Source of the DNA: Paenibacillus_AR sp051594765 | GTDB lineage: Bacteria > Bacillota > Bacilli > Paenibacillales > NBRC-103111 | DNA length: 64,000 nt | NCBI RefSeq assembly: GCF_051594765.1 | Contig: NZ_JBPPGJ010000009.1 | Location: 215,936 to 279,935, forward strand | Direction: 5' to 3' | Shown: in pieces, positions 1 to 7,550 of the stretch | Position numbering within the stretch: position 1 is the stretch's first letter | Layout: each line of letters begins with the position of its first letter | Translations under genes and position numbers: made by a program | Notes under the pieces: generated by a model | What the model was told of the DNA's origin: nothing | The model's input: the letters and a program-made list of their open reading frames with translations, nothing else | Databases searched by the model: none

Positions 1-318
1 CTGAAAGCCATAAATGAAGCCGGAAACTATGTAGGCATTATGCCAAATGTGTCCGGTTCGCCAGCCATTCAGTTCTTCAGCACCCTCGCAAAACTGCTTA
101 TTTTCATGACCGGTAATGACGTTGTATTCAATACAGTTGGGACGACAAATATGCAATTGTCTGCAACATCAGGTAACCTCGAATTATACTGCGGGACCGG
201 AAAGTTCGTAAAAACTAACAGTTGGTCACAATTTTATAGCACAAATGACGGTCAATCATTGCAAAGCGTATTAAACGGAATATACGCTAGACTTTCGGCA
301 CTAGAAAGCGCCCCATGA
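1..318 (+). CDS. C-terminal part of a phage structural protein (partial)
   Basis: The frame is open from the first base, so this is the 105-residue C-terminal end of a longer protein that starts upstream of the window. The visible part has short beta-type stretches rich in Ser, Thr, Asn and Gly and ends in a helix (VLNGIYARLSALESAP). This resembles the C-terminal trimerisation or baseplate-binding end of tail-fibre or upper-baseplate proteins. It is followed by phage genes on the same strand. The specific family cannot be named from this fragment; structural phage protein is an inference from composition and context. Confidence 0.55.
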   Translation: MKAINEAGNYVGIMPNVSGSPAIQFFSTLAKLLIFMTGNDVVFNTVGTTNMQLSATSGNLELYCGTGKFVKTNSWSQFYSTNDGQSLQSVLNGIYARLSALESAP

Positions 319-357
319 TATGGTATATAATGGGTTAAAAAGCCAGAGGTGGAACAT

Positions 358-729
358 ATGGACTTCCTTATTTCCTTATTGATAGCGCTTGTTTCTATTT
401 CATCTGACGGTAGCGCAGTAGCGCAGCCCACACAGGTGATTAAAGAAACAACACCTATTGTTCAAGAAACAGTAAAGACCGAGGTGGTAAAGCCAGTGAG
501 CGTACCGACAACTCAACCGACTCAAGCAACACAACCGGAAATGTCGTTATTGATGATTGAATCACAAATGAGCCGATTAAAGAACAGCATTACAGCATAT
601 AAGGGATTTATCGAACTGCATCCAAATGATCCTGACGTTGAAACGTACAAAAGCGATCTGAAAAAATTCGAAGAAGAACTCAAGGTATGGGAAGCGAGAT
701 TAGCCACATTTAACGCGCAACAGCCTTGA
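358..729 (+). CDS. Small secreted phage protein, hypothetical
   Basis: This protein of about 123 residues starts with a hydrophobic segment (FLISLLIALVSIS) followed by an AVAQ-type signal-peptidase site. A Pro/Thr/Val/Gln-rich linker and a charged C-terminal coiled-coil helix follow. The ATG at 358 has the Shine-Dalgarno-like AGAGGTGG 5 nt upstream; a GTG at 349 would add three residues. It lies just behind a structural gene and may belong to the virion or host-surface module. I do not recognise a family, and no enzymatic motif is visible. Confidence 0.6.
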   Translation: MDFLISLLIALVSISSDGSAVAQPTQVIKETTPIVQETVKTEVVKPVSVPTTQPTQATQPEMSLLMIESQMSRLKNSITAYKGFIELHPNDPDVETYKSDLKKFEEELKVWEARLATFNAQQP

Positions 730-767
730 AGGTATATCCTGGCTATGGTAGGATTAGAATAACAATA

Positions 768-793
768 GAAGCCGGGACGGCCATCCCGACTTC
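768..793 (+). terminator. Hairpin downstream of the secreted phage protein
   Basis: A 10-bp inverted repeat with one C-A mismatch (GAAGCCGGGA / TCCCGACTTC, 6-nt loop) lies 39 nt after the stop of the preceding gene. No U-run follows, so it is a weak intrinsic terminator or an RNA-stabilising hairpin. Confidence 0.35.
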
Positions 794-844
794 TGCACAA
801 CAACTTGGACGGTACACCCTCCAACTAAATAGCTGAACAGGAGT

Positions 845-884
845 AACCAGCCTTAGGCCGTGAACCTAGTGGGGCTGGTTATTT
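845..884. terminator. Hairpin shared by the toxin 3' end and the opposite strand
   Basis: AACCAGCC (845-852) pairs with GGCTGGTT (873-880), with an inner TAGG/CCTA pairing. On the plus strand it is followed by TATTTCC. On the minus strand it begins at the stop codon of the 28-residue toxin gene. This fits a convergent toxin mRNA/antisense RNA pair in which both transcripts end in or near the same structure, as known for TxpA/RatA and BsrG/SR4 loci. The antisense promoter was not identified. Confidence 0.45.
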
Positions 885-965
885 CCGTTTATCGATGAAC
901 GTTAGAAGCGTAAGCAGGAATGTCCCGAACGCTAAGAACGACATGATCGTTTGGAAAGTATCCAT
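879..965 (-). CDS. Holin-like type I toxin (Hol_Tox family type)
   Basis: This gene encodes 28 residues. A short polar start (MDTFQTIM) precedes one hydrophobic helix, and the protein ends IDKRK. This is the signature layout of the short putative holin-like toxins of Bacilli, thought to insert into the membrane and to be silenced by an antisense RNA. The start has an excellent Shine-Dalgarno AAAGGAGGT about 8 nt upstream, and an extended -10 box lies at 1022-1027 on the same strand. It is the only minus-strand gene within the late phage region, as expected for an independent toxin module in a prophage. The family call is from memory of the motif; toxicity is inferred. Confidence 0.75.
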   Translation of the reverse strand: MDTFQTIMSFLAFGTFLLTLLTFIDKRK

Positions 966-1021
966 ACGCGCCACCTCCTTTCTGGAGGGGCACGACACCA
1001 CAAGGCTGTTGTACGAGCCTT

Positions 1022-1030
1022 ATTATACCA
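1022..1030 (-). promoter_or_regulatory. Extended -10 promoter element for the toxin gene
   Basis: Read on the minus strand, this is TGG followed by TATAAT, a consensus -10 with a TG extension. It lies about 57 nt upstream of the toxin start. No good -35 box is visible, which is tolerable for extended -10 promoters. Confidence 0.5.
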
Positions 1031-1037
1031 AATTTTG

Positions 1038-1066
1038 AGAGACTTGCGATATGCGAGTCTCTTTTT
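1038..1066 (+). terminator. Intrinsic terminator before the repeat-protein gene
   Basis: A 10-bp stem (AGAGACTTGC / GCGAGTCTCT, one G-U pair, loop GATAT) is followed directly by TTTTT. It would stop plus-strand read-through or antitoxin transcription just before the next gene, whose Shine-Dalgarno sequence begins about 10 nt later. Confidence 0.7.
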
Positions 1067-1089
1067 CATTCTCATAAAGGGGTGAAACC

Positions 1090-2148
1090 ATGGCAACATA
1101 CGATTTCCTTCAAAGTGATACATCGATACCGTGGGAAGAGAAGCTCAAAAAATACGCACAGGACGCTACAGCCGGTAAGAACGAATACGCACGGGCGCAG
1201 CAGGTGTACAACTACAAAACCTCGCTAGGCGACAACGAAGGCGCAAGCGCCGCCAAGCGGTGGATGGGCCAGATTGACCAAGCCACAGGTGGACTCATGT
1301 CCCGTCCCACCGCCGATCCGACCAAGGACGTGATGGAGAAGTACAACACGTACCTGACGAACTCCATGCAGCGGAAAGCGTTCGATCCCAACACGGACCA
1401 ACAGTATCAATCCGCACTAGCCGCGGCGCGTCAGCAGGTCCAGCAAGGGGCGCAGACGGCCACGAATAACGCTATGGTATCACTCGGTAATCGAGGCATC
1501 GGCAATAGTTCGGTAGCGGTGGACCGGGCGAATCAAATTCAGCAATCAGCCAACAACAAGCTGCAGGCCGAAATCACGCCGCAACTTTTGGGCGATTATT
1601 ACAGACGATGGATGGGTGAGCAACAGCTTGGTCAGCAGGATGTTGCGAATTTTGCAAACTATGCGAATGCAGTTTCTAGTAACGCATACCGTGATAAAAC
1701 GTTCGACCGCGGCGTTTTGGAATCGGATCGGACCTATGACCGTGGTGTGTTGGAGTCGGACCGTAATTACAACAGGGGTGTTCTGGAATCTGATCGCAAT
1801 TACGACAGAGGGGTTCTAGAATCTGACCGTAACTATAACCGAGGAACACTAGAGTCTGATCGCAATTATGCACTAAACGAACGTCAGACAAACGCCAGCA
1901 TAGCGAATATGGCGGCAGACAATGCCCGGGCAGCAGCAACTAAAACATCTGCAAAACAGCAGACTCCAGGTGACGCAAACTCCTACATCTCCAACCTAAG
2001 CAAGCGTTTTGTTGCTACCGATCCTGATTCGAAAGAAGCCTTCGTGACGGACGTGGACGGATTAGAGCGGTCTATCCTGGCTCTGAACCTCCCTGCTGAC
2101 CAGACGGCGTATCTATACCGGTACTACGGATTACAAATCCCTGAGTAA
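1090..2148 (+). CDS. Phage internal/structural protein with 11-residue repeats
   Basis: This 352-residue soluble protein is rich in Gln, Asn and Ala. Residues 1-205 are mostly helical, with a long Gln/Ala-rich stretch (AARQQVQQGAQ). Residues about 207-261 form five tandem copies of RG(V/T)LESDR(N/T)Y(D/N/A). A low-complexity linker and a C-terminal domain ending LYRYYGLQIPE follow. The start has Shine-Dalgarno AAGGGGTG 6 nt upstream. It lies 6 nt before the very large virion-like protein. The pair resembles the ejection/internal-core gene pairs of short-tailed phages, which is an inference from position and composition. No family is recognised. Confidence 0.6.
   Translation: MATYDFLQSDTSIPWEEKLKKYAQDATAGKNEYARAQQVYNYKTSLGDNEGASAAKRWMGQIDQATGGLMSRPTADPTKDVMEKYNTYLTNSMQRKAFDPNTDQQYQSALAAARQQVQQGAQTATNNAMVSLGNRGIGNSSVAVDRANQIQQSANNKLQAEITPQLLGDYYRRWMGEQQLGQQDVANFANYANAVSSNAYRDKTFDRGVLESDRTYDRGVLESDRNYNRGVLESDRNYDRGVLESDRNYNRGTLESDRNYALNERQTNASIANMAADNARAAATKTSAKQQTPGDANSYISNLSKRFVATDPDSKEAFVTDVDGLERSILALNLPADQTAYLYRYYGLQIPE
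1708..1872 (+). repeat. Five tandem 33-bp coding repeats, synonymously diverged
   Basis: The units lie at 1708, 1741, 1774, 1807 and 1840, each 33 bp and encoding RGxLESDRxYx. The protein sequence is almost invariant but the codons differ. The first Arg is CGC, CGT, AGG, AGA and CGA in the five copies, and the Gly is GGC, GGT, GGT, GGG and GGA. Confidence 0.9.
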
Positions 2149-2160
2149 AGGGGAATGAAA

Positions 2161-5100
2161 ATGGACGCATTTGAAAAGCGCCGCCAACAACTATTGGGGT
2201 CATCTTCGGGTGACCCTTTTGCAAAGCGCCGAAAGCAACTCCAATCCATGGACACGGAACAATCGGAAGCAGCGCAAATGTCGAAAGCATCCAAAGTAGC
2301 ATCCGCGAGAGCAGCAGAAGACGCAATCAAGCAAAGCCCGATGCCACGAATCGAAGATACACCTTTGTTTCAGAACGCGCCGAAAGTTGCGCCAAGCGAA
2401 CAGCGTAAGCTCAAAAGCGTTGGGGGCATCGTGAAAGAAGTTGCTGGGAGCGCTGTTGATGGCGTTAAGGATGCTTTAGACGGTATGAAGACGTTTAAGG
2501 ACGCCTCTCAAAATGCCATGTCCTTCGGCCTGACCAACAAGCTCTTGAAGTCGGATGAAGAAGTCCAGCAACAGAAGGACTCTCTATCCGGCAAAGCAGG
2601 TGCATTCATCGGCGAGTTTGCGCCCATTGGCGGTGCCTATAAACTGGCCGGCTCTCTTACGAATGGACTTGTGAAGAACGCGCCTAAGCTGGCTCAGACC
2701 ATCGTCAGAGGCGCTACAGCAGGGACACTCTACGGAACCGCGCAAGAGGCTGCGGATATGGCGCTCAATCCCAATGGAGATCCGTTAACGCTGACGGATC
2801 TTGTATTGGGCAAAGAGAGCAATCAAAAGAGTATTGGTGACCGCGTCTTGAACATCGGCAAGGACGCCTTAACCTTTGCGGCTGGTGATGCGGCACTTGG
2901 AATTGCTGGTCCTGTGTTGGTGAAAGCGGTAAAGGGCGGATTGAGAGCGGTAGATGCCGGAGTCGCAAAACTCGGAAAAGTCACGAAGGAAGTAGGAAGC
3001 GGCGTTAAGGCGGCAACGGAATCACTTCCCACAACCGGTGCTGTCAAAGGTGAAGAAACATCCAAAGGGAGCATGTATACCGCGTTATTCGGAAATCAGG
3101 GCGTTGGTGCGGTGGCTGGTGGGAAAACACCAAGACGATCCGGCACCGGGATGCAGTTAGTGGATAGTCCGTTGAAGAAGGACGCGCAATCCAAGCTAGA
3201 CGAGTTCAAAGAGTTTGGGCGCGCAGTAAAGCAGGACTACGTGGACCAAACCGCGCCATTGAAACATTTAGGCGGTGAAGTACAGGACATAGCGCTCGAT
3301 GCAAGACGTTCCAATAACATCGCCAATACATGGATTCATGACAAGGTCGTTACACCAGAAGGGGTAGTGGTTGGTCCCGGGTTGAAGGACGTTATTGGTT
3401 CCGTTCCGCGTGGTTTGGCAGATGCGTTCGAGGACTATCTGATCGTTCGTCATGCAAAAACGCGTGTGGCTCGCGGCGAACGAGTATACGAGGAAAAGTT
3501 AGGCATGAACGATGTGTCCAAACTGGAGGTCCGCCAAGCGGAATTGGAATCCCGTTACCCGCAGTTTAAAGAGCTGGGTCAGAAATGGGACGAGTACAAC
3601 ACGAATCTGCTCAATGCCGGTGAAGAGTTTGGTCTCATTTCCTCTGCTCAGAAGAAAGCCATGCGCGAGGAGAACCCGAACTACGCGTCCATGCGCCGCC
3701 AATTCTCCACGGCAGAGAAGTTCTCCCAACCGTTCGCCATCAAGCAAAACGCATTTAGCGGTCAGAAAGCGCCGATCAAAGCGGTATCTCCTACGGGTTC
3801 GGCCCGGAAGATAGTCAGTCCAGTGCGTACCGCCATCGAGCAGACCGGAGCTTGGATGAACGCCGGGATGCGGAACCGTGTCATGAAATCCATCTTGGAT
3901 CGTGTCCAAGCGGAACCGGAAGCGTTGAAGGGTATTGTTGAGATTGTGCAGGAAACCAGTCAAGCCACGGCCAAGAGCCTGGACGATATCAACAAAGTCC
4001 TCGCCAAAGACGGAATGGAGGGGCTGACGGAGTTCCTGAACCAGGAATACTCGGTTCTCTTCCGAAAATCGTCGCAGGCTGGAGCCAAAACAGACAACAT
4101 TGTTACCGTGATGGTAAACGGATCGCCGGTGAAAATGCGGGTACAGAACCCGGAAATCTTCAAATCACTAGTCGGTTTGGCTCCCGAAGAATCCAACTTC
4201 GTGATGGACTTCTTTGGGTTCCTGAGCAATGCCACTAAACGCGGGGCAACCGGTGCATTGGCACCACTATTTGCAGCCAAGTCGCTGACCGTAGACGTAG
4301 CGCAGGCGCTCATTCAATCGAAAGACCCGATACGTCACGTGCCCGACCTGCTGCATGCTACCGTTAGCGCCATCGCCAACAAGCTGCCAAAGAATACACC
4401 AGGGTTCGAGAAGCTCCGCTCGCTGGCGCAGGAGTTTGAACGCACAGGTGGCGAATACTCTGCCGCTCTAAGAGGAGATAAGCCGCTGAATAAGGCGGTA
4501 GACTCGCTACGGAAAGAACCGTTCTTGTCCCCACGTGGAGTATGGAAAGGGGTAAAGACTTCTGTAGCCACACCGTTTCGAGTCCTAGAAGGCGTATCAG
4601 ACGTGGCGGAGAACGTGAACCGTATTGCGGCTTACAAAGGTGCTATGCGGCGCGTAGGAGGCGAAAGAACGCCTGAAACGGTTCGGAATGCTATGCGGGA
4701 GAGTCAGGAGATAACAACAAACTTCTCGCGTAAAGGTGCGAAGGGAAACACCATCGAAAAATTCATTCCCTATTCCAACGCGGCTATTCAAGGTTTGCGA
4801 CGGTTCGGTGTTCAACTCCGTGACAATCCTGTGAAGACGGGACTTATGGTGGTCGGATTCGTCATCGCTCCGAAATTGTGGGAACAAGCACGATTCGGAG
4901 ATGATCCCGATTATCAGAAGATCCCGGCGCGGACACGGTATCGGAATATCATCGTGGGCAAACGGGAAGACGGAACGTTCATCCAAGTGCCGATGCCGCC
5001 GGAATATCAAGCCATTGGCGCTCTTGCAGCGGATGCGATGGCCGAACTCCAAGGCAGGGACTACGTGAACTGGAGAGACGTATCTGACGCGCTAGTGAAT

Positions 5101-5805
5101 ACCTATACGCCGCCATTCGTATCCGGCGCACTCCAAGGTGCTACGCAAGGCGGTGGAGTGAAGAAGAGCGGATGGGGACTCGCTAACTCGACAAGTGCCG
5201 GACCTCTGATTGGTACGCTGGCTAACCAAAGTTGGACCGGAGCGCCTATCGTATCTCAGGAGTACGCGACAAACTCGCCGTACATGCAGAAGGACGAGCG
5301 GACTTCGGCTCCGTCCGAATGGTTGGCTGGTACGAAGATCGGGCAAAAACTAGGACTGTCACCGATGGAAGTCGATTACCTCGCCAAGCAGTACGGCGGC
5401 GATCTGGCGCGTCTCGGTTTGCCGCTCACTTCTTCTGTTGGAGGTGGAACCGTTGAGAATACGCTGCTGAAAAACTTTATTGTCGACCCCACATTTACGA
5501 ACAATTTGTCCAGGGATTATTATGATCGTGTAGAGCAGGTAAAGAACATCTCTGCGGACGTTGGCGATGGAGCCGCTACGCCTTCGTGGTATAATGATAA
5601 CGTGAAGAAACTGGCAACCGGGACTGCCAAAGGTGATCCGGCCCGTAAATTACGTGATCTGAATGCCAAGAAACGCGAAATCCAAGGCAATGTATCCTTG
5701 AACGCGAAGCAGAAGGCAGAACAATTGCGGAGTGTTCAAACGGAAATCAATAATCTCTATCTGGATGTGTTGTCTCGTCTGGATGCGATGGGGGTACCAA
5801 AATGA
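2161..5805 (+). CDS. Giant phage internal-virion-like protein (LPD38-type C-terminal region)
   Basis: This protein of about 1214 residues has a charged N-terminus (KRRQQLLGSSSGDPFAKRRKQL), an Ala/Gly-rich region with hydrophobic stretches (residues about 140-280) and a long helical middle. Its C-terminal part contains IPYSNAAIQGLRRF and PARTRYRNIIVG..IQVPMPPEYQAIGALAADAM. That last block resembles the large polyvalent protein associated domain 38 found in phage ejection or virion proteins (recognition from memory, moderate). ATG at 2161 is preferred because AAAGGGG lies 7 nt upstream; the ATG at 2155 is only 1 nt from it. The gene overlaps the next one by ATGA. A role in DNA ejection is inferred, with no visible catalytic motif. 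Confidence 0.65.
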   Translation: MDAFEKRRQQLLGSSSGDPFAKRRKQLQSMDTEQSEAAQMSKASKVASARAAEDAIKQSPMPRIEDTPLFQNAPKVAPSEQRKLKSVGGIVKEVAGSAVDGVKDALDGMKTFKDASQNAMSFGLTNKLLKSDEEVQQQKDSLSGKAGAFIGEFAPIGGAYKLAGSLTNGLVKNAPKLAQTIVRGATAGTLYGTAQEAADMALNPNGDPLTLTDLVLGKESNQKSIGDRVLNIGKDALTFAAGDAALGIAGPVLVKAVKGGLRAVDAGVAKLGKVTKEVGSGVKAATESLPTTGAVKGEETSKGSMYTALFGNQGVGAVAGGKTPRRSGTGMQLVDSPLKKDAQSKLDEFKEFGRAVKQDYVDQTAPLKHLGGEVQDIALDARRSNNIANTWIHDKVVTPEGVVVGPGLKDVIGSVPRGLADAFEDYLIVRHAKTRVARGERVYEEKLGMNDVSKLEVRQAELESRYPQFKELGQKWDEYNTNLLNAGEEFGLISSAQKKAMREENPNYASMRRQFSTAEKFSQPFAIKQNAFSGQKAPIKAVSPTGSARKIVSPVRTAIEQTGAWMNAGMRNRVMKSILDRVQAEPEALKGIVEIVQETSQATAKSLDDINKVLAKDGMEGLTEFLNQEYSVLFRKSSQAGAKTDNIVTVMVNGSPVKMRVQNPEIFKSLVGLAPEESNFVMDFFGFLSNATKRGATGALAPLFAAKSLTVDVAQALIQSKDPIRHVPDLLHATVSAIANKLPKNTPGFEKLRSLAQEFERTGGEYSAALRGDKPLNKAVDSLRKEPFLSPRGVWKGVKTSVATPFRVLEGVSDVAENVNRIAAYKGAMRRVGGERTPETVRNAMRESQEITTNFSRKGAKGNTIEKFIPYSNAAIQGLRRFGVQLRDNPVKTGLMVVGFVIAPKLWEQARFGDDPDYQKIPARTRYRNIIVGKREDGTFIQVPMPPEYQAIGALAADAMAELQGRDYVNWRDVSDALVNTYTPPFVSGALQGATQGGGVKKSGWGLANSTSAGPLIGTLANQSWTGAPIVSQEYATNSPYMQKDERTSAPSEWLAGTKIGQKLGLSPMEVDYLAKQYGGDLARLGLPLTSSVGGGTVENTLLKNFIVDPTFTNNLSRDYYDRVEQVKNISADVGDGAATPSWYNDNVKKLATGTAKGDPARKLRDLNAKKREIQGNVSLNAKQKAEQLRSVQTEINNLYLDVLSRLDAMGVPK

Positions 5806-5984
5806 ATTGGCTCAGTATCGTCATAACGGTGTTTGTCATAGGCGGAATCCTCTACAACTTCGCAGAATCCGCAGAGGAGAATGGACTTGATTTCTTTGGC
5901 GGCATCTATAAAATCCTGCGAATGACATTCCTCCTGCTGGCATTTCCGTTTTTGCTGATACTGGATCGCATGAAAAAACATTAA
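5802..5984 (+). CDS. Small two-helix membrane protein of the phage late region
   Basis: This 60-residue protein has a hydrophobic helix at residues 3-20, a short acidic loop (ESAEENGLD), a second hydrophobic segment at about 38-55 and a basic end (DRMKKH). It is translationally coupled to the giant protein by an ATGA overlap. The topology fits a holin-like or spanin-like accessory membrane protein, but no family is recognised. An intrinsic terminator follows directly. Confidence 0.55.
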   Translation: MNWLSIVITVFVIGGILYNFAESAEENGLDFFGGIYKILRMTFLLLAFPFLLILDRMKKH

Positions 5985-6009
5985 GAGTCGCCTCCGGGCG
6001 GCTCTTTTA
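5984..6009 (+). terminator. Intrinsic terminator after the giant-protein operon
   Basis: A 9-bp stem (AGAGTCGCC / GGCGGCTCT with one G-U pair) closed by the stable tetraloop TCCG is followed by TTTTATT. It starts at the stop codon of the preceding gene and separates virion genes from the lysis genes. Confidence 0.8.
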
Positions 6010-6029
6010 TTATGCAAAGGAGGGTTTCT

Positions 6030-6239
6030 ATGATCGAATCAGTATCTGTTCCCGTCTCTCTCATTGATGGACAACCCATCGGATACAGCCCCGCACACCG
6101 CATGGTTCGTGGACTTCTTGGGTGCGTAGCGGCGAGTTTGACGAGCGAAGACGAAATCCTGATGCATCCTCCCGACGAGGTGACACCGCATGTGGAAACT
6201 GATCGGGCTACTTCTGATCGTTTGGGAGCTGCTGGCTGA
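6030..6239 (+). CDS. Hypothetical phage protein
   Basis: This 69-residue protein starts at ATG 6030, with Shine-Dalgarno AAAGGAGGG about 6 nt upstream; an upstream in-frame ATG at 6012 lacks one. The sequence (MIESVSVPVSLIDGQPIGYSP and onward) shows no membrane segment or known motif. Its last 50 bases overlap the next gene in another frame. The function is unknown. Confidence 0.5.
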   Translation: MIESVSVPVSLIDGQPIGYSPAHRMVRGLLGCVAASLTSEDEILMHPPDEVTPHVETDRATSDRLGAAG

Positions 6240-6750
6240 TTGGCTGGAACCCATTATTCGCTCTCGTTTTGGCAAGTTAGGGCTGTCCATCTACGGGGCA
6301 GTCCTTTTGTATGGTCGCATACGTGAACGCGCTCAGGGACGCATTTTAGAGGCGAGAGTGGCAGCGTTAGAGGAGGGGAAACGATGGGATGGAGTTATGA
6401 CACCATCATGCGGGAAGGTTCGGACGAGCTTAAGCAAGTGGTCCAACTTATCACGGCAGGGCATCGCCCGGGAAAAGCAAAGGAGGAGAAGGGGAATGAA
6501 ACTCGATAAAGTGTGGCTGGTCGGCCTAATCGGATATATTCTCAGCTTCGTGAAAATGGCGTTTCCGCAACTGGAGCTGCCGGACGATATGGCGGATCAA
6601 ATCGCCACGTTCGTACTTATGGGACTGGCCTTATTCGCCGTTATCCGCGACATGGTGAAGAAGTACCAGGATACCCGCAAACATCCTTTTGATGGAGGTG
6701 TGGCAAGTGTCGATCCGCAATCTGAAGTTGGTCACGGGCCTGCCGTTTAA
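6190..6750 (+). CDS. Membrane protein of the lysis module, read-through form containing the holin-like domain
   Basis: The frame encodes 186 residues. An N-terminal hydrophobic helix (LIGLLLIVWELLADW) and a second one near residue 35 are followed by a charged helix. A basic stretch of poor protein character spans residues about 65-102, and then a holin-like domain begins at residue 103. The start ATG follows GACGAGGTGAC. The basic stretch coincides with a separate small gene in another frame (6384-6509), and the holin-like part has its own strong ribosome-binding site. The long form is therefore either a genuine fusion or an incidental read-through of a short gene that lost its stop. Confidence 0.4.
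   Translation: MWKLIGLLLIVWELLADWLEPIIRSRFGKLGLSIYGAVLLYGRIRERAQGRILEARVAALEEGKRWDGVMTPSCGKVRTSLSKWSNLSRQGIAREKQRRRRGMKLDKVWLVGLIGYILSFVKMAFPQLELPDDMADQIATFVLMGLALFAVIRDMVKKYQDTRKHPFDGGVASVDPQSEVGHGPAV
6384..6509 (+). CDS. 41-residue small phage protein inside the lysis module
   Basis: ATG at 6384 has Shine-Dalgarno GAGGAGGGG about 5 nt upstream. The product is soluble and charged (MGWSYDTIMREGSDELKQVV, then a basic/acidic tail). The gene lies wholly inside the longer frame 6190-6750 but in a different frame, and its end overlaps the internal holin start at 6496 by 14 nt. Short cytoplasmic helices of this type occur beside holins (XhlA-like), but I cannot assign the family. Confidence 0.45.
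   Translation: MGWSYDTIMREGSDELKQVVQLITAGHRPGKAKEEKGNETR
6496..6750 (+). CDS. Putative phage holin (internal start)
   Basis: This 84-residue protein starts at ATG 6496, which follows a strong Shine-Dalgarno (AAAGGAGGAGAAGGGG). It has two hydrophobic segments (about residues 7-25 and 36-55, VWLVGLIGYILSFV and IATFVLMGLALFAVI) with a short acidic connector and a polar C-terminal tail. Size, topology and position directly before an amidase fit a class II holin. It is in frame with the 6190 start, so a longer N-terminally extended product could also be made. The holin call is an inference from topology and context. Confidence 0.6.
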   Translation: MKLDKVWLVGLIGYILSFVKMAFPQLELPDDMADQIATFVLMGLALFAVIRDMVKKYQDTRKHPFDGGVASVDPQSEVGHGPAV

Positions 6751-7447
6751 CGTACCGGACATTGTAGATATTACCGACCAATTGCCCCGTAAAGGCCCGT
6801 GGGAGACGTTGAAGAACAAGCAGAACATTGTCCGCGGCGTATGGGATGGAACGTATCATACGGGGCTTAGGAGGCCCGAGGACGTGGATACGATCGTGAT
6901 CCATCACTCTGGACCTCCGGAGGGAACGTTAAAGTCACACGCAGAATACCACGCCAAACAATGGGGAGCCGGAATCTCCTATCATATCTCCATTGACGAA
7001 GGACTGATCAAACAATGTAATGACTTACTGTCCTTCACCTTCCATGTATCCGGCAATAACACGTACACCGTGGGCATTGAGATCAACGCGGACCTTTCTA
7101 AAAGGGCAATTACCGACCGTGAGCGTGAACTTCTCTACGCTGCCATTCTGAGCGTTAAAGCGGTATTGCCTATTACACGCATACTCGGGCATAACGAATT
7201 GAACGCTACCGCTTGCCCATGTACATCTATGGACCAAATACGCTCCGACATTGCTGCTATTGAAGAGAGGATGAAAGCCAAAGACGATATCGCCGTCCTG
7301 CGTCAGAAGATGTACCGCGCCACCGAACAGCATAAGTACCTTTATAACCAATACGCGGCTGATCCTGCTAATAACAAATGGTTGGAAAACTACCTCCTAA
7401 GGATGTACGAAGTCACGAAGGATATGGGCATGTTTTTCGACTCATAA
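6707..7447 (+). CDS. N-acetylmuramoyl-L-alanine amidase (phage endolysin)
   Basis: This endolysin of about 246 residues belongs to the Amidase_2/PGRP type and cleaves the bond between MurNAc and L-Ala in peptidoglycan. The zinc ligands are visible: His in VIHHSG (residue about 65), His in the later GHNELNATACPC block and the Cys of that block, whose usual CPG is CPC here. TVGIEI supplies the conserved core strand. No wall-binding repeat is evident; the C-terminal 60 residues are a charged helical tail. GTG 6707 is chosen because GGAGGTG ends 6 nt upstream; TTG 6689 would extend it by six residues. It overlaps the holin candidate by 44 nt. Confidence 0.85.
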   Translation: MSIRNLKLVTGLPFNVPDIVDITDQLPRKGPWETLKNKQNIVRGVWDGTYHTGLRRPEDVDTIVIHHSGPPEGTLKSHAEYHAKQWGAGISYHISIDEGLIKQCNDLLSFTFHVSGNNTYTVGIEINADLSKRAITDRERELLYAAILSVKAVLPITRILGHNELNATACPCTSMDQIRSDIAAIEERMKAKDDIAVLRQKMYRATEQHKYLYNQYAADPANNKWLENYLLRMYEVTKDMGMFFDS

Positions 7448-7506
7448 CGTTCACTTTCCAACCGCTTTCATCCATGCTATGCTTGAATTGTTCGGAAGCA
7501 CCGACG

Positions 7507-7545
7507 AAAAAGAGCCTACCGGGAAGCACCTGGTTAGGCTCTTTT
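7507..7545. terminator. Bidirectional intrinsic terminator
   Basis: AAAAAGAGCCTA pairs with TAGGCTCTTTTT around a loop of about 15 nt. It has A-runs on one side and T-runs on the other, so it can end both the plus-strand lysis operon and the converging minus-strand operon. Confidence 0.85.
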
Positions 7546-7550
7546 TGTTC

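Noticed and set aside
932..1123. 63-codon minus-strand frame overlapping the toxin region
   Set aside because: It is in a different frame from the 28-residue toxin, has no ribosome-binding site, and reads through the terminator hairpin and the next gene start.
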